Notes: generated by a model not told the origin, from the letters alone. 64,000 nt of DNA from Phascolarctos cinereus (GCF_002099425.1 NW_018344271.1:1782501-1846500); one strand, 5' to 3'. Positions 20,886 to 31,994 are shown, numbered from the stretch's first letter. Numbers and translations: made by a program.

Positions 20886-22351
20886 CCCTGCCCCCCTCTC
20901 CTTCCTGCCACTCCCTGATGCCCTGCTGTCCCCAGGCCACCACTGAGGGGCACCCTTGGGGTGTGGAAGGCCAGGCCTCTGCCATGGACAGCTAAGCCTG
21001 GCATTTGGCTCAATCGCCTCAATATCTGCTCTGCCCGAGCTGCCAGGCCCAGACAGGACAGAACAGGACAGGATGGAACATGTCTCCATGACCACCCTGG
21101 GGAGCGCAAACCCATACCCACAGGGCACACTGCCTGGGCAGCCTCTTCAGGAAAGGAGATTGTGTAAAGAGGCAGAAGGGAACCCAGGACCCCGAGGGCC
21201 TTCTGGACTGCAGACCCCTTATCCCCGCTCCTCTTTGGCAGAAGCACGATTTGCCTATAGCAGCAAACCTGGCTGAACCCCAGCATTTGTAGACTGCGTG
21301 TAATTATCACCTGCTGCCAAAACCCCCTGGAGCCCTCCACCATCCTCCAGCAGAAGACTGTGGGCTTCCTTCCCTGGCTGCCTCCCCCCATCTCTGCCCC
21401 CTCCCTGTCTCACACTTTCTCTCTGTCCTTCCCTCCTACCCCTGCCCCCCTTACCTCCCTCCCCCTCTCCCTGATCCCCTCCCTCTCTTCCCTTTTCCTT
21501 TCTCTTCTGCCTCCCCCCCCCCCTGACTGCCATTGACATGGGAGGGAAGGATGGAGGGGATGAGATGACAGGGCAGAATCTCATCATTGCCTGTGGTCCA
21601 CAGTTTCTGACCGATATCACGCTGAGCATTCCCCTCTACAAGGTCTCTGACATCTTCCTTGGACAACTCTCTTGGATACCTCCAAGGATAGGCAGCTCAC
21701 CAGCTTTTCAGGCAGGCCCCAGTTCCATAATTGGTATCATCCCTTCAGTCAGGCAGTCAGTTCATTCAGGGGCCCAGTGAGTGAGGCAGGGGATGGAGCC
21801 AGGGAAGATGGACTTGGCCGCCAGATAGCTAGCCAGCATGAAGGAGGGGGCAGGCAGAGGGCTGGGGAGTGGTGGTTGTGCTCTTGACCAGCTGGCGGCC
21901 CCCATTCTGTCTCCTCCACCATCCTCAGATCCAGCCTGTAGCTCATGAATCAGCAACGTGTGGAGGCACAGCTTTTCCAAAAAGATTTAGGGACTTTGGG
22001 GGCCCACAAGCTCTGTGAGTCAGCAGGGTGGGGCCTCCCCCCAGTCTGCCTCCTTTCCCTTCCCCACACCACCTGGTGGATTACACAGGGCTGAGGCAGC
22101 AGAAGGTCAGATCTGCCAGCTCAGGCCAAGGCATGGATTGTGCTTGTCATTCCAGGACCAGCCTCAGATGGCAGGGGGCCACAGATTCTGCAGTGAGCTC
22201 AGGGAGGCTCCTCCCCAGAGGGCTGGCCTCCAGGTGATGCAATGCAAGAAGCCAGCTGCTAAGTCAGGAGGGAAGGAGGCAGGAAACCTCAGGCCCCTGG
22301 CAGCTTAGGCCTAAGCTCTGGGGCTGGTCTGGCCAAGCCCAGGTCTATAGT
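20886..22351. other. Unassigned DNA; pyrimidine-rich at 21360-21535
   Basis: No gene was recognised. A C/T-rich stretch with a C-run at about 21513-21522 occupies 21360-21535 and creates long spurious frames. The plus frame at 20956-21276 is not supported by any recognisable motif. Confidence 0.35.
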
Positions 22352-22466
22352 GAAGGGAGCAGGGGGGAGGAGGAGGAAGAGGAGGAGGGTTAGGTGGGGG
22401 AGGGGGGACAGGAGGAGAAAGAGGAAGAGGAGGAGGAGGAGGAAGAAGAAGAAGGGGAGGGGAGGC
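22352..22466. repeat. GGA/GAA polypurine tract
   Basis: A nearly pure purine run of GGA and GAA triplets on the plus strand; in frame it would give poly-Glu. It is low-complexity sequence, not a coding signal. Confidence 0.9.
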
Positions 22467-22499
22467 CTGATATGCTCAGCTCTGGGCAGGAGCTCACAG

Positions 22500-22800
22500 A
22501 TGCTTGCTCAGTTCTGGCCCCCCATTTGAGGAGGAATTCTGATAATCTGGGAAGGGTCCACAGGAGGGTGAGAGCAGGGGAGCCCAAGCTGAAGGCGCCC
22601 TGTGGAAGGGAATGCTGGGGAGGTGAGCATGGAATGGCTGTCCTGAAGTATCTGAAGGGCAGTCCTGGGTTCTATTTGTTGCATGTCTCAGCATGGAAGG
22701 GGCAGTCTGAGGGGGGAGCCCTTCCTGGAGGGCTCAGAGCAGAGGCAGTGGACCACCCTTCTCAGGTGCGCTACTGGACACATGAGAATTCTTGTTCAGG
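22500..22800 (+). repeat. CR1 LINE fragment, 3' coding region
   Basis: A plus-strand frame reads 'CSVLAPHLRRNSDNLGRVHRRVRAGEPKL' (CR1: 'C.QFWAPHFRRDIDKLESVQRRATRM'). Then comes 'MAVLKYLKGSPGFYLLHVSAWKGQSEGGALPGG' (the 'vfkylkg..' region). Frame is kept for a long way but the motifs are degraded. Confidence 0.7.
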
Positions 22801-23934
22801 ACCCTTCCCATGTGGGGTTTCTGGCATGACTTTATTCAGTACCAGAATTTCTAGGGCACCCCCCCAACCCAAAGATATGGAGACTGACGTTGGGAGCAGG
22901 AGGCCTACTCCAGCCTTCCTTGTGTAACGTGGGATAGAATGATGCTTAAATGCCTGGTGATTTTATATTCAGAAGGATAGTTATGAGGTAGATCATGCTT
23001 GCATCCCCCCAGTTGGGAAGAAAAACTGAGAAAGGGCTGGGGTTTGGGCTCCCTCCCAGTTCCGCGGGAGGCTGCCATCACGCTCTCCTGCACAAACAAA
23101 AGGTCACTGGGCAACACAAAGACAGGGTGGGCCACCAGGGACTTAGGAAATAATCTAAGGTCTGGGAAATATATTCTCTAACAGACCACATTTAACAAAA
23201 GCACAAATGGAAGTAAGGCTGGGGCAGCAGGGCAAAGCTTGCCTTCCCTCGTCCCTCTCTCCCAGGGCTCCTTAATGAGGAGTGCTCCAGATTAAATGTA
23301 CACCTGGTCCAGCCTTGAGTCTCTCTCTTCCCAACTCTTCCCAAGAGCTACAATCCCAGAGTTTTGTGGACCTTACCCTGGGTGGTGACATTCCTCCCCA
23401 GGGTGTGAAATTTTTAGTCCCGTGCAAAATCAGCTTCCACCATGACCAATGTCTGTATTCGTATAGCACCCAAAGCCAGCCCCACAGGGAGTCCCAAAGT
23501 TCATAGTCCAGAGCAGAGCACCCAGGCCCAGTCAGGTTACACATGTCATGAGCACATTTCACAGTGGCATGTCTGTGACCAAAATAACAGCAAATAGCAT
23601 AGAAATAGTAACAAAAGGAGACCTACAAAGCAGCAGGAGACACAGCCAGGGTCACAAGCAAACAGAACTATAGGCAAAGCTAGAGCCCAAACCTAAAGGC
23701 AGGGGTATATTTGGGACCACTGACGTCTGCAGCTATGCCCAAGGCTCATGTTGCAAGAAAAAACACTATCATTCTTATGTGGTCACTTGGGACACCCTTG
23801 GGAGCCCTCCCTGACCTGCTGACCTCTCTGCCCCACATCTGTGCTCAGGAATGAGAGGGGCTGGTCTTGTCGCGGTAGAAAGGCCTCAGGCTGCTAGTAG
23901 CACTGCCAGGGGCAGCTGCAGAGAGGGGGTGGGG
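22801..23934. other. Unassigned DNA, possibly old retroelement
   Basis: No gene was recognised. The segment at about 23180-23790 differs in composition from its flanks (A-rich with many 'aca' words) and may be an old retroelement remnant, but I cannot name it. Confidence 0.3.
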
Positions 23935-24190
23935 ACTGCAGGACCTGGAGTTCTGGGCCTGGTTTCAGGAGGACTTGAGCTCAAATCTGGCCTCAGACAC
24001 TTACTAGATGTGTGACCCTGGGCAAATCACTTTGCTTCAGTTTCCTCAACTATAAAATGGGAATAATAAAAGGGCCTACCTCCCAGCGTTGTTGTGAGGT
24101 CAAATGAGATAGTAACTGTGAAGTGCCTGGCACATAGTAACCACTATATAAATGTCAGCTACTGTTGGTACTGTTATTGTTATTATGATC
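23935..24190 (+). repeat. tRNA-derived SINE (MIR/MAR1-like, long form)
   Basis: Blocks: 'gagttctgggcctggtttcaggaggacttgagctcaaatctggcctcagac', 'tagatgtgtgaccctgggcaaatc', 'ttcagtttcctcaactataaaatggg', 'gttgttgtgaggtcaaatgagatagtaac', and 'tggcacatagtaaccactatataaatgtcagctac'. Confidence 0.9.
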
Positions 24191-25358
24191 TGAGGAAACT
24201 GTCTGGCTCCAAGAAAAGGCCTCACTTGGGCTAAAGTATTAGGCAGAAAAAGGTGTTGCTGCTGAATTCCATTGTCTCCCTTCACCTGAAATGATGACTG
24301 GGACATGGTACATAGAGGATCTTCTTACCCCGAAAGGTCTGTCTCTTTGCCAGAATCATCTTTACATGACATGAAGATGAACTGGTTTTTAGAGTCCGTT
24401 GAGGTAAACATCTCCCAATCTCAAGCTGCCCATCTGGGAGACCAGCTAACTTGCCAACTGGAATAAGTGGTCACGATGAATTGTCTTTGCTGGGCCTCCA
24501 CCACTCTCAGGGGCCGCTTTGTCAACAGGTGAGCGGCCCGGCCTCTTCCATCAGCCAGGGATTGGCCAACGCCAAGATGTCGGAGCAGGGCTCTGTTACC
24601 TGGGGGTAGGGCCCCGCCCGATCTGTTTCTTTCAGCCTTCTTCGGGCTGATGGTGAGCTAGATGAGCTTCTCCTGACTCTCCCTGGACTTGGAGACATAC
24701 TGGTCACGAGTAGCTGCAGTTCCTCTGTCCTCAGAGATCTCAGAGCACGAGTCAATAGGAAGGGGATGCCCAAACCTCAGCGGGCAGGGTGTCCTTCTTG
24801 GTAGGACTGGAGGCAGGCACCCAAAGCCACGCGCCGGCTCCGCTGCTGTTTTTGTTCTGGTCAGAGGTTGTGGGCCCCCCGAGGAGGGCGAGGTGTTCCC
24901 CTGGACGGCTCACTGCCGGTCAGAGCCAATCTCTCTGGACATTGTATTTCCTGGGTCTCTCCCTTGGTCTGAGTGGGTCCTGGCAGGAAGTCCACACACT
25001 GAGAAAACCTCCCCCCACGACACTCGGGCCACACCTGAGGCTTTCTAGTTCCTCGTGGGCTATATTCGGGGGTGTCGCGCAGCGTCCATTGCCACCAGTC
25101 TGTGACTTACGTTCTTGCTATCTCTGCCCAGAGAAGGGAAGTTGGGCAACTGAGTTCCAGAGGTTTGCTTTTACTTGTATTCTCCGAGCACGCGCTGGCT
25201 CTGCAGCTCTTTGTACGCCAGGAGCCTGGGCCTCCACCTCTTGGTGACACCCCTGCTGCTATCTCAGGTCTGTAAAATCTGTGCCCTGTGCCCATCCCAC
25301 ATCCCATTCACACGGAGTAGCCGAGACTTGAAGGGGATCCACCCAGTATAGAAGAGTG
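24191..25358. other. Unassigned DNA flanking the HNRNPK pseudogene
   Basis: No gene was recognised. The stretch is richer in CpG than most repeats here (24520-25200), with open frames of 80-150 codons on both strands and no recognisable domain. Because the pseudogene is an insertion, this DNA and that at 28543 onward were once contiguous, so it could be part of the same old retroelement as the gypsy-like remnant. That is inference. Confidence 0.3.
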
Positions 25359-25372
25359 TCTAGATACTTTTA
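25359..25372. repeat. Target-site duplication of the HNRNPK pseudogene (left copy)
   Basis: 'tctagatactttta' here corresponds to 'tctaggcactttta' at 28529-28542, 12 of 14 identical. The pair exactly brackets the pseudogene from its A-rich tail to its 5' UTR, as expected from L1-mediated retrotransposition. Confidence 0.75.
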
Positions 25373-26625
25373 TTTTATTTGTTTATTTTTAGGTTCACTA
25401 AATTTATTTTAAAAATCACAAAACATTTCTTACAAAAGAGCATTACACGTTGCACACTGCTCTGAATGGATGCCAGGGACACAGAGACTGTTGATACTCT
25501 TTCTCCCCTGTCCCAACCCCTCCCCCCAAAAAAAATTACCACAAAGCAAGGTGTTCACAATAGTTACAGGAGGGAAATATATATTTCTACCACCAACAAT
25601 GAACAAAAATAAAATTCACTCTCTGCTGCTGCTTCAAAATTTCAATGTCAGTTTTGCATGCCTTTCCCCTCCTCCCCCCTTCCCCGCCCCGTTTGTAAAG
25701 AACTAAAACATTACATCATTGTACCTCAAATGCAGAACATCTATGAAGCATAGGAATGTTGGTTTTTAAACAGAAGCAAATAGAACAAAGGTTCAGGACT
25801 CCTTTAGTTCTTCACTCGCCTTAGAAAAACTTTCCAGAACACTGCTCCACATTATAAAAGAGAAAAAATATTTTGCATTAGAATCCTTCAACATCTGCAT
25901 ACTGCTTCACCCTGTTTTGCAGTAAATACTGTGCATCCTGCATTTCTTCCTGTGTTCTCGTAATGGTAATGATTTGATCCTCAGATCCTTCTAAAGGCTC
26001 ATCGGTTTTGACTGATGCTCCAGATTCATGATGTATTTGTTTGATTTGCTGACCAGCATTGCCAATGCTAGATCCAGCCAAATCTTCAGGAATAATAACT
26101 TTTGTTGTAATAATGGGTCCTCCAAGGTCACTGTATGAGCCATGACCCACTGCCTAAGTATCTGGAGTCACCCTGTGGTTCATAAGCCATCTGCCATTCA
26201 GAAGGACCCTATGTATCTATTGCAGAGTCCCAAGTCTCATCAGCACTAAAACCAACCATGCCATTGTAACAGTCGGTGGATCTTCATATTCTGTCATAAG
26301 CCATAAGATCTCCTCCTCCAGGTGGTTGTGGTGGAGGAAGAGGAAGATTTCAAGCTCTGCTGCCATCCCTGCCACCGTGTCCTGCAGGAGTTGGTGGGAG
26401 TCCTCTGTGAGGGCTGTGGTCATCATGATCTCTTCTAGATGGGGGCATAGGACACTCACCACGACCTGGGGGCATTCTATCAAAGCCTCCTCTTCCCTGC
26501 ATGTGAAAGCCTACAGGGCTTCCTTATCTATCATCAAACATCATTGTGAAACTGTAGTCATAGGTTTCATCATAGAAAATGGAATCATAGAGTTGTGCAC
26601 GTCCTTTGATGAAGACTCAGATATA

Positions 26626-26640
26626 AGATCCAGTATTTCT
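26626..26640. repeat. Target-site duplication around the L1 insertion (left copy)
   Basis: 'agatccagtatttct' at 26626-26640 and 'agatgcagtatttct' at 27841-27855 match at 14 of 15 positions. They lie in HNRNPK-derived sequence on both sides, at the end of the KH2 coding region. Confidence 0.9.
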
Positions 26641-27075
26641 TTTTTTTTTTAACTATTTATTTTTAGTTTTCAACGTTCACTTTCATAAAATTTTGAGTTT
26701 TAAATTCCCCCCCCGCTCCCATCCACCTCCCAAGACAATGTGCATTCTGATACAGGCTCTGCTTATACATTCATATTAAACATATTTTCACATTAGTCAT
26801 GATGTATAGAAGAATTAGAACTAATGGGAGAAACCACAAGATAGAAGAGAAAATAGTATGTTTCAATCTGCATTCAGACCTAAAGTTCTTTCTCTGGATG
26901 TGGATAGCATTTTCCATCACGAGTCTTGGAGGTGTCTTAGATCTTTGCATTGCTGAGAAGGGCTAAGTCTGTCAAAGTTAGTCATCGCACAGCGTGGCTG
27001 TTACTGTGTACAGTATTCTCCGATTCTGTTCACTTCACTCAGTATCAGTTCATGTAAGTCTTCCCAGGTTTTTCT
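26641..27075 (-). repeat. L1 3' end, first of two in tandem
   Basis: In reverse it starts with a T-run (26641-26650), then 'tttttagttttcaacgttcactttcataaaattttgagttttaaattc'. It continues through the marsupial L1 3' UTR ('ctggatgtggatagcattttccatcacgagtcttgg'), ending after 'cttcccaggtttttct'. It is 5' truncated and lies directly next to the second L1 3' end. Confidence 0.92.
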
Positions 27076-27840
27076 TTCCTTTTTTTAAAATTAATTTATT
27101 TTGATTTATCAACAATCACTGCCATATGCTTTTGAGTTTAAAATTTTTCTCCCCCACCACCCTCCCCAAGACGGTGCACAATCTGATATAGGCTCTTCAT
27201 ATACATTCCTATTAAATATATTTTTCACATTAGTGATGTTGTAAGTAAGAATTAAAACCAATAGGAGGAACCACCAGAAAGAGGAAACAAAACTCAACAG
27301 CAGAGAAAAAAAAGTAGTAAATAGTATGCTTCAATCTGCATTCAAACTCCATAGTTCTTTCTTTGGATGTGGATAGCATTTTCCATCATGAGACCTTTGG
27401 AGATGTCTTAGATCCTTGTATTGCCGGGAAGGGTTAAGTTTATCAATATTAGTCATGCCACAATGTGGCTGTTATTGTGTACAACGTTCTCTTGGTTCTG
27501 CTCATTTCACTCAGCATCAGACTATACAAGTCTTTCCAGGTTTTTCTGAAGTCAGCCTGTTCATCATTTCTGATAGCACAATAGTATTCCATTACACTCA
27601 TATACCCCAACTTGTTCAGCCATTCCCCAATTGATGGGCATCCCCTCAATTTCCAATTCTTTGCCACCACGAAAAGAGCTGCTATAAATATTTTTGTACA
27701 TGTGGGTCCTTTTCTCATTTTTATGATCTCATTGGGATACAGACCTAGCAGTGATATTGCTGGGTCAAAGGGTATATAGTTCCAAATGGCTCTCCAGAAT
27801 GGCTGGATCAGTTCACAACTCCACCAACAATGCATTAGTG
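27076..27840 (-). repeat. L1 3' end, second of two in tandem
   Basis: A second T-run (about 27082-27088) and L1 3' UTR begin here ('gatttatcaacaatcactgccatatgcttttgagtttaaaatttttct'). The element extends further into ORF2: the minus-strand frame at 27449-27859 contains 'AIWNYIPFDPAISLLGLYPNEIIKMRKGPTCTKIFIAALFVVAKNWKLRGCPSIGEWLNKLGYMSVMEYYCAIRNDEQADFRKTWKDLYSLMLSEMSRTKRTLYTI' in pieces, the C-terminal end of L1 ORF2. It stops at 27840, where the outer duplication starts. Confidence 0.92.
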
Positions 27841-28528
27841 AGATGCAGTATTTCTGCACTCTACAACCCTGTCAGGCTTTCTACTATTAAGAACAACTCT
27901 ATCTGAAAAAAGTTGTCCATATGTTTTCTGATTTTAGTACTTTTCACTCTAACAGTTCCTCTTGCCAGACTCTGGTGAATTAGCAGTCTTAACCTGCAGT
28001 TAAAGTCTTTTCTTTTATAGTGTCGGTAATTTAAACATTTCACAGCACCAGATTCAAGTGGCAGCTGGCTGGTTGCAGTGAGTAATGACAAGTGCAGGCC
28101 CTCTTCCAAGGTAGGGATGGTTTTCTTCAGAATTTCTTCAATTGTTTCAGTATCTGCACTGGTACTCAGTATGTGCTTGGGGTCACTGCTGTCTGGGACT
28201 GAAACACTGGCATTGCAGTCTATATGAAGTGCATTTAGGGTTACTTTTGCCTGCTTTCTCAATCACTGCTCCAGCATTCTTGCTTTCAAGCAAAATGCAC
28301 AATTAAACCATCTCAGTGGTGTTTCTGGATCTTTTCAAGGCCTGCTCCTCCTCCATTTCTTCAGCAGGATGCTTACCAAATTCACCACTGGTTTCAGTAT
28401 CGCGGAAGGTTTCTTCTGGCTGCTCAGTCTCCATTTTCTCAGATTAAATGGGTAGACAATCTGTAGGCTTCAAAGCAAGCAAAATGACAGCTGACAGAGG
28501 TTGACAGTGTAGAAACACAGAGGATAAT

Positions 28529-28542
28529 TCTAGGCACTTTTA
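28529..28542. repeat. Target-site duplication of the HNRNPK pseudogene (right copy)
   Basis: Right-hand partner of 25359-25372 ('tctaggcactttta'). It marks the 5' end of the retrocopy on its own strand. Confidence 0.75.
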
Positions 28543-29340
28543 GTAACATGAAAAATAGACCCAGAAATGCCTGGAAGGATACCCACTGGAAAGCCATATG
28601 CAAATAGTACCGGAACTTGTCAAAACAAGGATGGCAGATGCAAGGTGGAATGATAATTCTAGGGATACAGAAATTACAAGGAAGATGCTTCTGTGTAGAG
28701 GATGCTTATGAAGGAGAGTACCAAGGATATCTCTGGTCTCCCTGGAAAAGATCTGGACCTGATGCACTACACCAACATTTGGGGAAAACTGGGGGGATTG
28801 ACTTGACTTTTGTTACAACTGAGGAGAAAAAGCCCCACACCCAGGCTAAATACATTGGAGAAGAGTGGACCCTTGGGATTCAGAGGCAGAGTTCACCCCA
28901 GGCCTATCGAGCATCGACGATGGCCTCATCAGCAGTTCCTATGAATTCTTTTCTACCTGGTGTCACAGGACCTCACACGGAGGCACAGGTCAAAGTTGGG
29001 AATGGGTCCTGGACAGTGGAGCACAAGTGGCCACTGTGTGCCAGTCACTCCGTGACAGAGAGTTGAAGGAAATCTTTTCTGCTTCTGGGAAGTGCCAGGG
29101 CTTGGAGGACTCAATCACCCAAACTACCCATGCTTGAGATACATGGAAGAAGCTGTGGGATTTTCTGAAGATGCTGCTGGTGCATATTCTGCCCCTGCTT
29201 TGTCCAGACCTTTAGGTGGTAGTGGAATGCCAGCATTAGTCAGAACCAGTTCCAATCTGTTCGGAATACTGAATATTGCAGTCGAGAAGCCAGGACGCCA
29301 GCCCTGCACATTTTGACCATCGGCAAAGCTTGCATGGAGC
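28543..29340 (+). mobile_element. Ty3/gypsy-like element remnant (protease region)
   Basis: A plus-strand peptide with the form 'WVLDSGAQVATV' (about 29008-29045) resembles the D[ST]GA active-site region of a retropepsin from a Ty3/gypsy-type polyprotein. Shortly after it a 'LGGLNHPNYP' type stretch is reminiscent of the region that follows the protease core in vertebrate gypsy elements. The element is broken, with several interruptions, and no LTRs, integrase or full reverse transcriptase were seen next to it. It looks old, and a domesticated gypsy-derived gene that later decayed is an alternative. The identification rests on motif recall. Confidence 0.5.
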
Positions 29341-29639
29341 GTGAGGAGTGGTGCTGTTGGGGGAAGCTCTCTGTCCCACTCCGTGGGCCCTTCTCTTCTT
29401 CATGCTGAGAAGAGCTTTCACAGGGTGCTGCAGGGAAACGAGCTCTATCCCTCTGCTTTCCAGTGACCTAATGAGCCTGGCACCGGGCTGTTCTCTTGAT
29501 GCTACAGTGACATCAGGCTCAGGGGAGACATCCTCCCCACAACCTCCCTCTAGCCTCTCTCCCTCTCACCAGCGTGTTTGGTATCTCTGCCGCTGGTCCA
29601 CTTCCTTAACACCTTGAACAGGTGAGAAGCCAAATGTCT
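29341..29639. other. Unassigned DNA between retroelement remnants
   Basis: No gene was recognised. It may be further decayed sequence of the gypsy-like element or of the LTR-like segment that follows. Confidence 0.3.
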
Positions 29640-30200
29640 TTTCAAGCTTGAGCCTTTATTGTTTCTTTAGTTCACTGGAGGCACCCTTTTATTAAAGCCT
29701 TCCTTGTCTCACCCGAGGGCTGAGGAGGGGCTGTATGTGTATGTCACAAACTCACATCCAATAGCTGTTTTCTATCTGACTCCTGGTAACTTGTTATATT
29801 CCCATGTTCTGAGCATTCCCATGGCACATCCATAGTGGCCCAGGTTGACCCTAATTCTTCCTAGGTGGGCTAGCCTTCTGTCCCCTAACCCAACAACAGT
29901 GATCCCTCCAGCCTTCCCCAGTACCCTTAGACCTTTCACAGGCCTGTCCCAAGCATCAGGAAGCCCTGATTGGCACATCAATATTTTTGAGGTGGCAAGA
30001 TCTGGCCAATAATAATGGGAAGATCACGCCCATAAGGTCAATATTTAGCCAATTCCCCAAGAACACACAGCTGACTAAACAATCTAATCAAATCTGGTAT
30101 CCAAGGAGTCCTAGCAAACAGCATTGGAGTAACAGCCCAGACAATCAAAGAAGTCATAAACCATGTGGCATTCTCACTGGGGGCACCAAATACCAAACAT
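29640..30200 (-). mobile_element. LTR-like retroelement remnant
   Basis: In minus orientation a 'gaaacaataaaggctcaagcttg' word near 29644-29666 gives an R/U5-like poly(A) region. The rest is unlike the LINE and SINE families around it. It is broken, the family is unresolved and the ends are uncertain. It may belong with the gypsy-like remnant next to it or be a separate solo LTR. Confidence 0.35.
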
Positions 30201-30389
30201 GACCATACATAAATGCTTGGGTGGGGTGCAAGGGTCCCAGTAGATGCTATTGGAAAGCAAATTGATTCTAAAACCAGCAGCAGAGAGAAAAATGACCTCT
30301 GGTCAAGAAGTAAAAGCAACCGGCCAAGTGCTCCTAGGTGACTTTGGCGCAAGGGAGGACCATAAATCTAGTCCCCAAAGCTAGAGGAA

Positions 30390-30560
30390 TGAGTCAGTCC
30401 ACAAGCATTGATTAGGCACTTCTTGTATCTGGGCACTAGTTAAGAGCTGGGGGTACAAACACAAGCAAAAGCAGAGATGGGCCCTGCCTTCAAGGAGCTT
30501 ATATTCTAATGGGGGAAGACATAAAAAAAAGATGTGAAGGTATGTGGGTGGGGGACAAAA
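30390..30560 (-). repeat. LINE/SINE 3' module (L2/MIR-like)
   Basis: The block 'agcattgattaggcacttcttgtatctgggcactagttaagagctggggg', then 'gggccctgccttcaaggagcttatattctaatggggg', is the recurrent 3' module of the CR1/L2-clade LINE (compare 18395-18500 and 58910-59020). Confidence 0.65.
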
Positions 30561-31868
30561 TGTGTGGGGGCAGGGTAGGAGAAGTCTGCAGTGCCGCCTA
30601 AACCTTGGTGGGCCTGGGTGCTTTCTGTAAATGGAGGGTCTGGGTGGAGCCATTGTTTTAGGGGAAGGCCCCCCAATGTGTGAAGTTCAGGACTGGAGCG
30701 AGGCTTCAGGGTGAAGAGCTGGGGCCTGGCAGAAAGAGTTCTGAGGGTTGCCTTGGCAAGGGTAGGGACCCCTTCTTCATCAGGAATAAAGGGGGATAAA
30801 GTGAGGGAAGATGCTACTGGGATGTGAGGGGAGGAGCTAGAAGTAGGGAGTGTGGCTAGTATAGTTCTCATGGCGGGGGAAGGACAGGGCTCCATTCAAG
30901 GCTCCGGGAGAGACAGGGGGACCATCAAATACAGATCCAGAGATTTTGGAAACAGCCATGGGAGAAAAGGCTGGGCCTTCCATGATGTGGAGAAGGCCTT
31001 AGGCCCTGAGGATGCATCCGACAGCAAGGTCTGGAAGTCTGGGGACCAAGAACGGCGGGGGAGGGGAGTGAAGGCTGGGCTAACTGCAGAAGGGCCTGAA
31101 CAACAGGAGAAGGGGGCAAGCCAGAAAAGAGCGGGACTGGTGCCTTCCCTCGGGCCACCCCAGGGCCTCCCCTGAGGTGGCTTAACCTTCCAGGCTGGAT
31201 CCTATGGGCAGATTTGTTTGCATACCATCTCCCCTGGCAGACTGGGAGCTCCCTGAGGGCAGGGAACTCCTTTGTGGTTCCCCCTGCTTGGCCTAGTCTT
31301 TGTTCTTGATGTCCCAAGGGAGTCTAGACTGTGCAGGGAAGCACAGAACCAAACCTGGCCCTCCATTATTCTCATGAGTTGTTTAGACACTGCAGTTCGG
31401 GGGGGGGGGAGTGAGTTGCCTGTCTATCCCACAGTAGTCCTTCCAAGACAGGCCATGGCCCCCCCAAAAGCCCTAATCCTTGCTGTCCCACCCAGAGTAG
31501 AACTGTGGGGCTAGAAGGCAGTTTGGATGTTTGGGGCTCACTAGGCTATTGGGGGAGGAGGTAGCAGGAGGAAGGACAGAGATGCCCTTTTCAAGGGAAG
31601 TCCAAAGCCTGGAGCAGGGAGTGGGGACTATGAGTCTGGAGGCCAGCTGGTCTCTGGGAAATGTGGGACTCAGGAGAAAAAAGGGACCCTCCTGTTGGTT
31701 TGGGGGCCAGCGTTAGTGTTGAGAAGGGTTTTCTGCCTTTTCTGTGGTGTGGAATGATGGCTGTCCTATACCCAGTCTATTCCTATTACCTTGAGTGTCT
31801 TGCATGGGCTCTGAGAACTCTTAGTGGCAAGATTTCTGATCCTCAGTCTGGTTCCCTGTCCCCTGTAG
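30561..31868. other. Unassigned DNA with a LINE 3' tail-like piece
   Basis: No gene was recognised. At 31235-31330 a plus-oriented 'gactgggagctccctgagggcagggaactcctttgtgg' block resembles the 3' end of the CR1/L2-clade LINE. The rest (30600-31170) may include very old LINE sequence. A G-run lies at about 31400-31409. Confidence 0.35.
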
Positions 31869-31994
31869 GAGAGGGGTGTCCAGGTCAGATTAGCACCTAC
31901 TTCCAAGCAAGAACCCAGTGCCGCTGCTCAGACGTGAGGCTTGAGCTCAAAGTCACAGAGTATCTGAGCCGGAAGCTTCCTTCTTTCTGTCCAG

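Larger units (their letters stand above)
25373..28528 (-). pseudogene. HNRNPK: HNRNPK processed pseudogene
   Basis: Minus-strand retrocopy of the mRNA for heterogeneous nuclear ribonucleoprotein K, a nuclear poly(C)-binding protein with three KH domains. From the start codon (28432-28434) the frame follows [10 protein letters not shown]. It then covers KH1 and KH2 (peptide '[31 protein letters not shown]' and '[10 protein letters not shown]' within 27861-28262), the RGG/proline region ('MVGFSADETWDSAI', about 26225-26270) and KH3 ('[36 protein letters not shown]'). It ends [10 protein letters not shown] with a stop at 25878-25880. The 3' UTR continues to an A-rich remnant near 25373-25395. 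Introns are absent. Inactivating features are an early stop after 'MV', a frameshift in KH1 with its GXXG changed, loss of about 30 bases in KH2, several stops in the RGG/KH3 part, and a 1.2 kb L1 insertion. It is not a working gene. Confidence 0.95.

Noticed and set aside
22394-22927. 177-codon plus frame starting with an acidic Glu run
   Set aside because: The Glu run is a GGA/GAA microsatellite and the rest reads as a CR1 polyprotein fragment.
24522-24773. 83-codon minus frame rich in Ser and Arg
   Set aside because: No recognisable motif; the opposite strand is also open and no splice or promoter signal supports it.
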